From: Methylobacterium variabile
GTDB taxonomy: Bacteria; Pseudomonadota; Alphaproteobacteria; Rhizobiales; Beijerinckiaceae
Length of the DNA stretch: 55,174 bases
Assembly (NCBI RefSeq): GCF_001043975.1
Contig: NZ_LABY01000073.1
Location: 1-55,174 of the forward strand
Direction: 5' to 3'
Shown here: piece after piece, positions 8,200-16,362 of the stretch
How the letters are laid out: every line of letters starts with the position of its first letter
Position numbering within the stretch: the first letter of the stretch is position 1
Position numbers and translations under genes: made by a program
Notes under the pieces: generated by a model
The model's database searches: none
Seen by the model: the letters and a program-made list of their open reading frames with translations, nothing else
What the model was told of the DNA's origin: nothing

Positions 8200-9378
8200 A
8201 TGAGCCAGCCAGACGTCACGCTCGATATCGGCAAGGACTATCCCGAGCTGCGCGATTCGGTCCGCCGGATCTGCGAGAAGTATCCGATGGAGTACTGGGC
8301 GAAGCTCGAGGAGGAATCGGGCTACCCGTCGGCCTTCGTGGCCGAGCTGACCGAGAGCGGGTTCCTCGCCGCCCTCATCCCGGAGGAGTACGGCGGCGCC
8401 GGCCTGCCGCTCAGGGCCGCGGCCGTCATCCTCGAGGAGATCAACGCCTGCGGCTGCGTGGCGAGCCCGGCCCACGCCCAGATGTACATCATGGGCACCC
8501 TCCTGCGGCACGGCTCGGAGGACCAGAAGCGCGAGTACCTGCCGAAGATCGCCTCGGGCGAGCTGCGGCTCCAGGCCTTCGGCGTGACCGAGCCGACCAC
8601 CGGCTCGGACACCACCCAGCTCAAGACGCGGGCCGTGCGCGAGGGCAACGGCTACGTCATCAACGGGCAGAAGGTCTGGACCTCCCGCGCCCGCTACTCC
8701 GACCTGCTCCTGCTGCTCGCCCGCACGACGCCCATCGACCAGGTCCAGAAGAAGACGGACGGCATCTCCGTCTTCCTGATCGACCTGCGCGAGGCGCGCG
8801 GCAACGGGATCGACATCCGCCCGATCAAGGCGCTGATGAACCACAACACGACCGAGATGTTCATCGAGGACCTGCGCGTCCCGGCCTCCGCGCTGGTCGG
8901 CGAGGAGGGGAAGGGCTTCCGCTACATCCTCGACGGGATGAACGCCGAGCGCATCCTGGTCGCGTCCGAGTGCGTGGGCGACGGGCGCTACATGATCCAG
9001 CGGGCCGTGGCCTACGCCAACGAGCGCGTCGTGTTCAACCGGCCGATCGGCGCCAACCAGGGCATCCAGTTCCCGATCGCCCGCGCGCACGTGGCCCTCG
9101 AGGCCGCCGACCTCATGGCGCGCAAGGCCGCCGCCCTCTTCGACGCCGGGCAGCCCTGCGGATCGGAGGCCAACATGGCCAAGCTCCTCGCCTCCGAGGC
9201 GACCTGGAACGCGGCGGACACGGCGCTGCAGACGCATGGCGGCTTCGGCTACGCCACGGAGTACGGCATCGAGCGCAAGTGGCGCGAGTGCCGCATCTAC
9301 CAGACCGCCCCGATCTCGACGAACCTCGTTCTGGCCTATGTCGGCCAGCACGTGCTCGGCATGCCGCGTTCCTACTGA
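8200..9378 (+). CDS. Acyl-CoA dehydrogenase family protein
   Basis: This FAD-dependent acyl-CoA dehydrogenase (392 residues) has the family signatures AFGVTEPTTGSDTTQLKT and QTHGGFGYATEYGIER. The catalytic base of medium- and short-chain enzymes, the Glu of the YEGT motif, is absent: the sequence there is IYQTAPIS, with Pro371. A glutamate (Glu250) occurs instead in NAERILVA on the helix that carries the base in isovaleryl-CoA and long-chain dehydrogenases. This would suit a branched substrate. The ATG at 8200 is 8 nt after the lyase stop. Electrons would go to ETF, which is not encoded here. Confidence 0.88.
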   Translation: MSQPDVTLDIGKDYPELRDSVRRICEKYPMEYWAKLEEESGYPSAFVAELTESGFLAALIPEEYGGAGLPLRAAAVILEEINACGCVASPAHAQMYIMGTLLRHGSEDQKREYLPKIASGELRLQAFGVTEPTTGSDTTQLKTRAVREGNGYVINGQKVWTSRARYSDLLLLLARTTPIDQVQKKTDGISVFLIDLREARGNGIDIRPIKALMNHNTTEMFIEDLRVPASALVGEEGKGFRYILDGMNAERILVASECVGDGRYMIQRAVAYANERVVFNRPIGANQGIQFPIARAHVALEAADLMARKAAALFDAGQPCGSEANMAKLLASEATWNAADTALQTHGGFGYATEYGIERKWRECRIYQTAPISTNLVLAYVGQHVLGMPRSY

Positions 9379-9385
9379 GGTGGTC

Positions 9386-10741
9386 ATGGACAGCGTCACC
9401 AGGAAGGCCGCCGATTTCGTCGCCCGCTTCGACGGTGCGGGTGCTCCGGCGCGCGCGCGGCACGCCGCGCGCATCGGCTTCGTCGATTGCGTCGGCGTGA
9501 TGCTCGCCGGCGCGGGCGAGCCGGCCGTGCGGCTGGCCGCCACGATCGCCTCGCCCGTCCCCGGCAGCAACGAGGCGCCCGTGGCGGTCGACGGGCAGAG
9601 CTACGGCGCGGCGGAGGCCGCCTTCGTCAACGGCGTCGCCGCCCACGTCCTCGACTTCGACGACGTGGCGCTGGCGGGGCATCCGAGCACCGTCCTCGTG
9701 CCGGCGATCCTGGCCGAGGCCCACGCGCTCTCCGCCTCGGGCGAGGCTGCGATCGACGCCTATCTCGTCGGCTACGAGCTCTGGGCCCACCTCGCGGAAC
9801 TCGAGCCCGGCCACCTGCACGACCGCGGCTTCCATCCGACGGCGGTGATGGGAACGCTCGCCTGCGCGGCCGCCGCCGCGCGGCTGCGGCGGCTCGGGCC
9901 CGAGGAGACCGCGCATGCGCTCGCCATCGCCGCGTCGCTGGCGGCCGGGCTCGTGGCGAATTTCGGCTCGATGACGAAATCGCTGCATGCCGGGCGCACG
10001 GCGCAGTCGGGCATCCAGGCCGCGCGGCTCGCGAGCGTCGGCTACACCGGCAGCCTCGATGCCCTCGAACATCGGACGGGGTTCCTGAGGGCCTTCTCCC
10101 CGTCCGGCGCGCCGGACCTCGATCCCGCCGCCTTCCGCATCGGCGAGGAGTGGCTGGTCGAGCGCTTCGGCGTGAACATCAAGCGGTACCCGACCTGCTA
10201 CGCCACGCACCGGGCCATCGACGCGATGATCGACCTCGCGAGCGAGCACGACCTCGCGAGCGAGGCCGTCGAGACCATCCACGTCCATACCGGAGCCACC
10301 CAGCGCCTGATGCTGCGCAACACCCGGCCCAGGACCGGCCTCGAGGCGAAGTTCTCGATGGAGTTCGCGATGGCGAGCGCCCTCCTGGCGCGGCGGGTCG
10401 GTCTCGCGGAGCTCACCGACGGCTTCGTCGGCCGTCCCGACATCCAGGCGATGCTCGAGCGGGTCGACGTCACGGCGAGCGAGGAGAGCGCCGGGACCGA
10501 CATGCCCATGGCGCCGCACGACCTCGTCTGGGTGACGCTGAAGGACGGCACGGTGCACCGCCACGCGCCGGTGGAGCACGCGCGCGGCTCCTGGCAGCGC
10601 CAGCTCGAGCGCGAGGAGCTCGAGGCGAAGTTCCGCGACTGCGCGGAGATCCGGCTGCCGCCCGAACGCGCCGCGAGGCTGTTCGCGACGCTCTGGGACA
10701 TCGAGGCCATCGGCGACCTGCGGGACCTCACGCTGAACTAG
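9386..10741 (+). CDS. MmgE/PrpD family protein (first copy)
   Basis: This 451-residue member of the MmgE/PrpD family includes 2-methylcitrate dehydratase, cis-aconitate decarboxylase and iminodisuccinate-type lyases among its relatives. The conserved N-terminal helical domain (FVNGVAAHVLDFDDVALAGHPSTVLVPAILA) and the central segment NIKRYPTCYATHRAIDAM with its Lys-Tyr-Pro-x-Cys signature are present. The likely start is the ATG at 9386, 7 nt after the previous stop. It resembles the second copy at 14986 only at family level. The reaction is not predictable; hydration or dehydration of a tricarboxylate-like or cyclic acid is likely. Confidence 0.85.
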   Translation: MDSVTRKAADFVARFDGAGAPARARHAARIGFVDCVGVMLAGAGEPAVRLAATIASPVPGSNEAPVAVDGQSYGAAEAAFVNGVAAHVLDFDDVALAGHPSTVLVPAILAEAHALSASGEAAIDAYLVGYELWAHLAELEPGHLHDRGFHPTAVMGTLACAAAAARLRRLGPEETAHALAIAASLAAGLVANFGSMTKSLHAGRTAQSGIQAARLASVGYTGSLDALEHRTGFLRAFSPSGAPDLDPAAFRIGEEWLVERFGVNIKRYPTCYATHRAIDAMIDLASEHDLASEAVETIHVHTGATQRLMLRNTRPRTGLEAKFSMEFAMASALLARRVGLAELTDGFVGRPDIQAMLERVDVTASEESAGTDMPMAPHDLVWVTLKDGTVHRHAPVEHARGSWQRQLEREELEAKFRDCAEIRLPPERAARLFATLWDIEAIGDLRDLTLN

Positions 10742-10817
10742 AGCAGCGCCCGACCGCGTCGCGGCACACGACACCGGCGCACGCGCGTGCCGACACGCTC
10801 ACGGCCTGTCGTGAGCC

Positions 10818-10861
10818 CCCTTTCCCGGACGACGGCAACGAAGTGGGCGGCGATCCGGGAA
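10818..10861. repeat. Dispersed palindromic repeat (REP-like), single unit
   Basis: This 44-bp unit begins CCCTTTCCCGGACGAC and ends CGATCCGGGAA. Its ends are mutually complementary, so it can fold into a hairpin. The same ends flank the two arms of the large inverted repeat at 27861-28032, so this is a dispersed family. It sits in the 192-bp gap between the first MmgE/PrpD gene and the first MBL gene, where it may attenuate transcription or shape mRNA stability within the long operon. Confidence 0.6.
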
Positions 10862-10933
10862 GGGGGAGTGGCTTACGACGAACCGTGAGACTGCCGGTAC
10901 AGCAACTGCCACGGTCACGACACAGGGTGCACG

Positions 10934-11821
10934 ATGAGCCTGCCAGACACGCAGATCCCCGGAGTCTACCACCGCCGCTTCGGCGACATCCTCGTCACGG
11001 CGCTGTCCGACGGCTACGTCGAGATGGGGTACGACATCTTCCGGGAGTTCTCGCGAGAGGACGTGGACCGGATGATGGCACGCGACCACCGGATCTCGCC
11101 GCCGCGGATCTCCGTGAACTGCTTCCTCCTGCGGGGTACGGCCGGCACGGTGCTGATCGATTGCGGCTCGCAGGACAAGTTCGGGCCGACCGCGGGCAAG
11201 CTCTTCGCGAACCTCGCGGCGGCCGGCGTCGCGCCGTCCGAGATCGGGCACGTGCTCCTCACCCACTGCCATCCCGACCATTCCTGCGGCCTGACGGACG
11301 CAGCGAGCGGCCGGCGGCTATTTCCGAACGCGACCGTGGTCGTGAACCGCAAGGAGATCGCGCACTGGTTCTCGGACGAGGCGATGGCGCGGGCCAATGC
11401 ACGCCAGCGCGAGCGCTACTTCGGCTGGGCGCGCGAGCAGGTCGGGCCCTACCGGGCGGAGCATCTGCGCCTCGCCGATGACGGCGACGAGGTCCTGCCG
11501 GGCATCACGCTCGTCGAATGCGCCGGCCACACGCCGGGCCACTCGACCTACCTCCTGCGCTCGCAGGGGCGGCAGATGATCGTCTGGGGCGACCTCGCGC
11601 ACGTTCCCGAGATCCAGGTCGCGCGCCCCGAGGTCTCGATGAGCTTCGACTACGACCCCGACACGGCGGCCGCGAACCGCATCGCGCTGCTGCGGCGCAT
11701 CCACGACGAGGACATGCTGGTCGCGGGGATGCACATCCACTTCCCCGGCCTCGGCTACCTCGTGCGCGAGGGGACGGGCTACCGCGTCGCAACCGAGCAG
11801 TGGCAGTTCGAGATCCGATGA
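10934..11821 (+). CDS. MBL-fold metallohydrolase (first copy)
   Basis: This metallo-beta-lactamase-fold hydrolase has 295 residues. The zinc motif HCHPDH (His111, His113, Asp115, His116) is intact, followed by GHTPGHSTYLL and the C-terminal GMHIHFPGLG. The N-terminal pattern VYHRRFGDILVTALSDGYV and the overall length fit the N-acyl-homoserine-lactonase/AttM-like branch, so lactone or ester hydrolysis is a reasonable guess. No signal peptide is visible, so it is cytoplasmic. The 3' end overlaps the LacI gene by ATGA. A clear paralogue with the same motif positions is at 19143-20060. Confidence 0.85.
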   Translation: MSLPDTQIPGVYHRRFGDILVTALSDGYVEMGYDIFREFSREDVDRMMARDHRISPPRISVNCFLLRGTAGTVLIDCGSQDKFGPTAGKLFANLAAAGVAPSEIGHVLLTHCHPDHSCGLTDAASGRRLFPNATVVVNRKEIAHWFSDEAMARANARQRERYFGWAREQVGPYRAEHLRLADDGDEVLPGITLVECAGHTPGHSTYLLRSQGRQMIVWGDLAHVPEIQVARPEVSMSFDYDPDTAAANRIALLRRIHDEDMLVAGMHIHFPGLGYLVREGTGYRVATEQWQFEIR

Positions 11822-12876
11822 ACGGGCATCGAGAGAAGGCGCCGAGGGTCCCCACCATCCGCGACGTCGCGAAGCTCGCCAACGTCTCGACGGGGACCGT
11901 GTCGCGGGTCGTGAACGACGCGTCCGACGTGAAGCCGGCGGTCCGCAAGGCGGTCGAGGAAGCGATCGCGGAGCTGGGCTACGTGCCCAACGCGGCGGCG
12001 AAGTCGATGCGGATGGGGCGCACCCGCACCGTCGGCTGCATCCTGCGCGAGATCAACATCGCCCAGCTCGGCGGCTTCGTCTCGACCGCGCAGAACGTTT
12101 TCAACGAAGCCGGCTACGCGCTCCTCATCTCGAACTCGGAGGGCCGGCGCGAGCGCGAGATCAAGCTCCTGCGCAGCTTCTCGAGCGGTCAGGTCGACGG
12201 CGTCCTGATGGGACCCTACACGCCGATCGAGGGCGAGATGGAGGAGATCCTCCGGGACCTGCCGGTTCCGCTCGTGATGATCGACCGGGACCAGCCGCCC
12301 TGGTGCGACGCCGTCTACGTCGATCACGAGGGCGGAACCCGCCTGGCGACGTCGCACCTCCTCGGCCTCGGCCATCGCCGGATCGCGCTCCTGACCGGCC
12401 CGATGGGGCTGCATCCCGCGGTCTCCCGCGTCCGCGGCTTCGAGCGCGCCCATGCCGAACGGGGAATCGCGCCCCTGCCGGACCTCGTCGTGTCCGGGAG
12501 CTTCCTGCGCGACCACGCCTACCGGGCGACCTCGGCGCTGCTCGGCCTGTCGCAGCGGCCGACGGCGATCATCGCCGGCGGCATCGACATGCTCTCGGGC
12601 GTCCTGCGGGCGATCCGGACGCACGGCCTCACGATCCCCGGCGACATCTCGGTGGTCGCCTCGGGGCGGAACGACCTCTCGGACCTGCACCAGCCGCCGA
12701 TCGCGGTGGTCGGGTGGGAGCAGAGCGAGGTCGGGGCGACGGCCGCGTCGCTGCTCCTCGACCACATCATCCGGGGCAGCCGGGACGAGCCGCGTCGCGT
12801 CCTCATCCCGACGACCTTCGATCCGCAGGCGTCCTGCGCCCCGCCCCGCGGGCAAGAGGCGGCCGAAGGCCCGTAA
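11818..12876 (+). CDS. LacI-family transcriptional regulator
   Basis: This 352-residue regulator has an N-terminal LacI helix-turn-helix (TIRDVAKLANVSTGTVSRVV, about residues 12-31), the hinge (YVPNAAAKSMRMGRT) and a periplasmic-binding-protein-like effector domain. It starts at the ATG overlapping the MBL stop and is transcribed within the operon. Two identical TGAAACGTTTCA sites at the operon promoter have the form expected for its operators, so it probably represses the run until a pathway intermediate binds. The acyl or acid nature of the effector is inferred only from the neighbours; most LacI proteins bind sugars. Confidence 0.92.
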   Translation: MNGHREKAPRVPTIRDVAKLANVSTGTVSRVVNDASDVKPAVRKAVEEAIAELGYVPNAAAKSMRMGRTRTVGCILREINIAQLGGFVSTAQNVFNEAGYALLISNSEGRREREIKLLRSFSSGQVDGVLMGPYTPIEGEMEEILRDLPVPLVMIDRDQPPWCDAVYVDHEGGTRLATSHLLGLGHRRIALLTGPMGLHPAVSRVRGFERAHAERGIAPLPDLVVSGSFLRDHAYRATSALLGLSQRPTAIIAGGIDMLSGVLRAIRTHGLTIPGDISVVASGRNDLSDLHQPPIAVVGWEQSEVGATAASLLLDHIIRGSRDEPRRVLIPTTFDPQASCAPPRGQEAAEGP

Positions 12877-12962
12877 GCCCCTCGCGGGCGGCGGGCACGA
12901 CGACACGGCCGACGGGGCGCGGATCCCGTTCGGGCCAACACGACAATGGGGAGGGAAACGCA

Positions 12963-14171
12963 ATGGGCTCCGACGTCAAACTGTTCTCCGGGTTCACCTT
13001 GCGTAGCGTCACGCTGAAGAACCGCGTCGTCATCTCGCCGATGGGCACCTACTCGGCGGAGAACGGCCGCCTCCAGCCCTTCCACCATACCCACTACGCC
13101 AACTTCGCCATGGGCGGCGCGGGCCTAGTGATGATCGAGCAGACCTCGATCACCCGGCGCGGGCGCGTGACCAACGGCGATCCGGGCCTGTGGGAGGACG
13201 GTCAGATCGGCGACATGCGCGCCCTCGTGAGCCACATCAAGAGCTACGGGGCCAAGGCCGGCATCCAGCTCAACCATGGCGGCCGGAAATCCTCCATGCA
13301 GCGCGCGTTTCGCGGCAACGGCCCGCTGACCGACCGCGACCTCGCGATGGGCGAGGAGGAATGGGTGCCGCTCGCGCCCTCGCCCCTGCCGCTCGGCGAG
13401 GGCTGGCGGACGCCGGAGGCGATCACCGGGGGTCAGCTCGAGGGTCTGCGCGACGCCTTCGCGGCGGCGGCGCGGCGCGCGGTGCTGGCGGGCTTCGATC
13501 TCATCGAGGTCCACATGGCGCACGGGTACCTGCTGCAGAACTTCCTCTCCCCGCTCGCCAACCAGCGCGACGACGACTACGGCGGCAGCCTCGAGAACCG
13601 CATGCGCTTCCCGCTGGAGGTGGTGCGCGCCGTCCGGGCGGTCGTGCCGTCCTCCATGCCGCTCTTCGCCCGCATCTCGGCCACCGACTGGATCGAGGGC
13701 GGCTGGACGATCGACGACAGCCTCATCCTCGCGCGCGCCCTGTCCGAGGCCGGGATCGACCTCGTGGACTGCTCGTCGGGCGGCAACCTGCGCGTCGGTG
13801 CGACCAATGCGAGCCTGGGGCGGGGACCGGGCTACCAGGTTCCGTTCGCCGAGCGCATCCGGGCGGAGACCGGCATCCCGACCGCGGCCGTCGGCATGAT
13901 CCGCACGCCGGAATTCGCCGAGCGGATCCTGCAGGAGGGGCGGGCCGACCTGATCTGCATCGCCCGCCAGGCGCTGTTCGATCCGTTCTGGGCCCACCAC
14001 GCGGCGGAGGCGCTCGGCGTCAACGACGGCTTCGCCGACTGGCCTCCGCAATACGGCTGGTGGCTGGAGAAGTGGGGCCGGGCGCTCTCCGCCAACGGTG
14101 AGCGGCCGATGGGGCCCGAGGTCTTCGCGCCCGCGACGACGCAAGCGCGTCGCGAGAGCTCCGCGGCCTGA
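12963..14171 (+). CDS. Old-yellow-enzyme-like NADH:flavin oxidoreductase (first copy)
   Basis: This FMN-dependent ene-reductase of the OYE/YqjM branch has 402 residues and reduces an activated C=C bond using NAD(P)H. The SPMGTYSA segment (residues 25-32) places Gly where YqjM has its regulatory Cys. The substrate-anchoring pair His184 and His187 lies in HMAHGYLLQNFLSP, followed by YGGSLENRMRF. The C-terminus stops after the barrel, so the iron-sulphur and FAD domains of full-length 2,4-dienoyl-CoA reductases are missing. A closely related paralogue is at 16359. A GGGGAGGGAAACGC ribosome site precedes the ATG. Confidence 0.88.
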   Translation: MGSDVKLFSGFTLRSVTLKNRVVISPMGTYSAENGRLQPFHHTHYANFAMGGAGLVMIEQTSITRRGRVTNGDPGLWEDGQIGDMRALVSHIKSYGAKAGIQLNHGGRKSSMQRAFRGNGPLTDRDLAMGEEEWVPLAPSPLPLGEGWRTPEAITGGQLEGLRDAFAAAARRAVLAGFDLIEVHMAHGYLLQNFLSPLANQRDDDYGGSLENRMRFPLEVVRAVRAVVPSSMPLFARISATDWIEGGWTIDDSLILARALSEAGIDLVDCSSGGNLRVGATNASLGRGPGYQVPFAERIRAETGIPTAAVGMIRTPEFAERILQEGRADLICIARQALFDPFWAHHAAEALGVNDGFADWPPQYGWWLEKWGRALSANGERPMGPEVFAPATTQARRESSAA

Positions 14172-14197
14172 GGATCGAGCGGGAACGGGAGAGCGGA

Positions 14198-14953
14198 ATG
14201 CCCACGCGCATATGGCACCAATCCGTGAACGAGCTGAGCCGCATCGCGGCCTACAAGCGGGGCATCGAGGCCCATGCCCGGGCCTTCCTCAGCACGGAGG
14301 CCGAGATCCACGTGCAGGGCCTGCCCGAGGGAACCTACGGCGACCTCAGTCCGAGCGACGCGCTCGGCAACGCCCACCTCTACCATCGCGTGCTCGGACC
14401 GATCGTCGAGCAGGCCGTGGAGGCGGAGCGGCAGGGCTACGACGCCTTCGTGATCGGCTCGTTCAGCGAGCCCTACCTGCGCGAGATGCGCACCGCGGTC
14501 GACATCCCCGTCGTCTCCCTGACGGAGGCGTCGCTCCTCGTCGGCTGCTCGCTGGGCACGCGGATCGCGCTGATCTCCAACGCCCCGAACGTCGCCTACA
14601 TGACGAAGCTCTCGGTGGCCAAGCACCACCTCGAGGCCCGAGTCCAGGCCGTCACCGCGCTGGATCCGGGGATGGACGAGTACGCGCTGATCGCGGCGCG
14701 CGACGACCCTTCGGCCCTGATCGAGGCCTTCACGCGGACGGCGCGCGCGCTGATCGCCGACGGGGCCGAGGTCATCGTGCCGGCCGAGGGCGTGATGGCC
14801 GAGATCTTCGCCAAGCAGGGCCTGCGCCGGATCGACCAGGCCGTGGTGCTCGACGTCTTCGCCGCCGCCTGGAGCCACGCCCTGTCCCTCGTGCGGCTGC
14901 GCCGGGGGCTCGGGCTCGAGGTCAGCCGGGCCTGGGCCTACAGCCGCGGCTGA
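14198..14953 (+). CDS. Asp/Glu/hydantoin racemase-fold protein lacking both catalytic cysteines
   Basis: This 251-residue protein has the fold of the Asp/Glu/hydantoin racemase superfamily. The first catalytic cysteine motif (CF.DPG in hydantoin racemases) reads GSFSEP with Ser88. The second (GCAGM) reads PAEGVM with Ala196 and Glu197. A two-cysteine racemisation mechanism is therefore unlikely. It could be an isomerase, decarboxylase or lyase variant. It lies between the first reductase and the second MmgE/PrpD gene in the operon, consistent with processing of an intermediate. The ATG at 14198 follows GGGAGAGCGGA. Confidence 0.8.
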   Translation: MPTRIWHQSVNELSRIAAYKRGIEAHARAFLSTEAEIHVQGLPEGTYGDLSPSDALGNAHLYHRVLGPIVEQAVEAERQGYDAFVIGSFSEPYLREMRTAVDIPVVSLTEASLLVGCSLGTRIALISNAPNVAYMTKLSVAKHHLEARVQAVTALDPGMDEYALIAARDDPSALIEAFTRTARALIADGAEVIVPAEGVMAEIFAKQGLRRIDQAVVLDVFAAAWSHALSLVRLRRGLGLEVSRAWAYSRG

Positions 14954-14985
14954 CGTCCGGCACAAGAATAAGGGGAGACACTGAC

Positions 14986-16362
14986 ATGACGCCAGCCGGA
15001 CGCATCCTCGGCGACTATCTCGGAAGCTTCGCGTCGCGACCGCTCGCTCCGGACATCCGCGAGAAGGCGCTGATGTGCCTCATCGACACGCTCGGCCTGT
15101 CGCTCTCGGCGCGCGACGAGCCGACGACCCGGGCGGCGATCGCCCTCTCGCGGGCGCTTGCCCCCGACAGCGACGGCGCGGCATCGGCCTGGGCGTCCGG
15201 AATCCGCCTCGCCCCCAGCGAGGCGGCCTTCGCCAACGGGGTCGCGGCGCACGCGCATTTCCAGGACGACACCGACCACGATTCCTGGACGCATCCGGGT
15301 TCCCTCGTGCCGCCGGCCGTCGTCGCCCTGGCCGAGCGGGACGGGGCGAGCCTCGAATCCGCGCTCCGCGCCCTCGTCGCCGGCTACAGCACGATCAACT
15401 GGCTCGGACGCGACGAGGTCGTCGCGCGCCGGCTGATCGCCCGCGGATTCCGGACCAGCCCGACCCTCGGCACGATCGCCGCCGCGGCGGGCGCCGCCGT
15501 CGTGCTCGGCCTCGACGCGCAGCGCGCCGCCTCCGCGGTCTCGATCGCGGCGTCCACCACGGGGGGAACCCTCGAGCCCGTGCGGGCCGGCGCCGACGAG
15601 TGGCGCGTCCAGAACGGCCGGGCGGCACAGGGCGGGCTGATCGCGGCCTGCCTCGCCGCCGCCGGCGTCGTCGGCGCGCCGGAGGCCCTCGACGGTCCGA
15701 AGGGCTTCCTCGCGACCGTCGCCGGCATGGAGCGCGCGCCGGAGGTCTGGTCGACGCCGCCCGACCCGGCGGCGATGCGCGGGATCATGTGCAAGCCCTA
15801 CGCGACGCTCGGCGATAACATGCCGGCCGCGATGGCGGCGCAGAAGCTTCACCGGGACGGGCTCGACCCCGCCGCGGTCGAGTCGATCGAGGTCACGCTC
15901 TGGGAGCCCTACACGGTCTATCCCGGCACGAACTTCAAGGGCCCGTACGAGCGGCTGGTGCAGACCCAGGCCAGCACCGCCTTCGCCGTCTCGGCGATGC
16001 TCTCGCGCGGGGACATCACCTACGAGATGGGCAACAGCCTGCGGGACGATCCGGTGATCCTCGGTCTCGTGCGGCGGACGACCGTGGTGCCGGACGCGGA
16101 GGGCGGGGCGCTCGACTCCCGCATCACCATCCGGATGAAGGACGGCTCCCGCCGCGAGGCCCATTCCTCGCAGATGCCGCGGGACCTGATCTTCCTGACG
16201 CGCGCGCGCACGCTCGACGTCTTCGACAGGCGCCTGACGGCGCTCGGCGCGGCCCCGGGCGCCGCCCACGCGCTCGGCGCACGGCTGTTCGACGAGCTCG
16301 ACGGCGCCGGCAGCCTCGCGCTCGGCACCGTGCTCCACGACATCCTGGCGCTCGCGCGATGA
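14986..16362 (+). CDS. MmgE/PrpD family protein (second copy)
   Basis: This 458-residue member of the MmgE/PrpD family has the N-terminal helical domain motif AFANGVAAHAHFQDDTDHDSW and the central motif MCKPYATLGDNMPA, corresponding to the KRYP-type signature of the family. The DDTDHD segment differs from the first copy (DFDDVAL), so the two are probably not redundant. It is preceded by AAGGGGAGAC and overlaps the next reductase gene by ATGA. A dehydratase, decarboxylase or lyase acting on a cyclic or branched polycarboxylate is plausible; substrate unknown. Confidence 0.85.
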   Translation: MTPAGRILGDYLGSFASRPLAPDIREKALMCLIDTLGLSLSARDEPTTRAAIALSRALAPDSDGAASAWASGIRLAPSEAAFANGVAAHAHFQDDTDHDSWTHPGSLVPPAVVALAERDGASLESALRALVAGYSTINWLGRDEVVARRLIARGFRTSPTLGTIAAAAGAAVVLGLDAQRAASAVSIAASTTGGTLEPVRAGADEWRVQNGRAAQGGLIAACLAAAGVVGAPEALDGPKGFLATVAGMERAPEVWSTPPDPAAMRGIMCKPYATLGDNMPAAMAAQKLHRDGLDPAAVESIEVTLWEPYTVYPGTNFKGPYERLVQTQASTAFAVSAMLSRGDITYEMGNSLRDDPVILGLVRRTTVVPDAEGGALDSRITIRMKDGSRREAHSSQMPRDLIFLTRARTLDVFDRRLTALGAAPGAAHALGARLFDELDGAGSLALGTVLHDILALAR

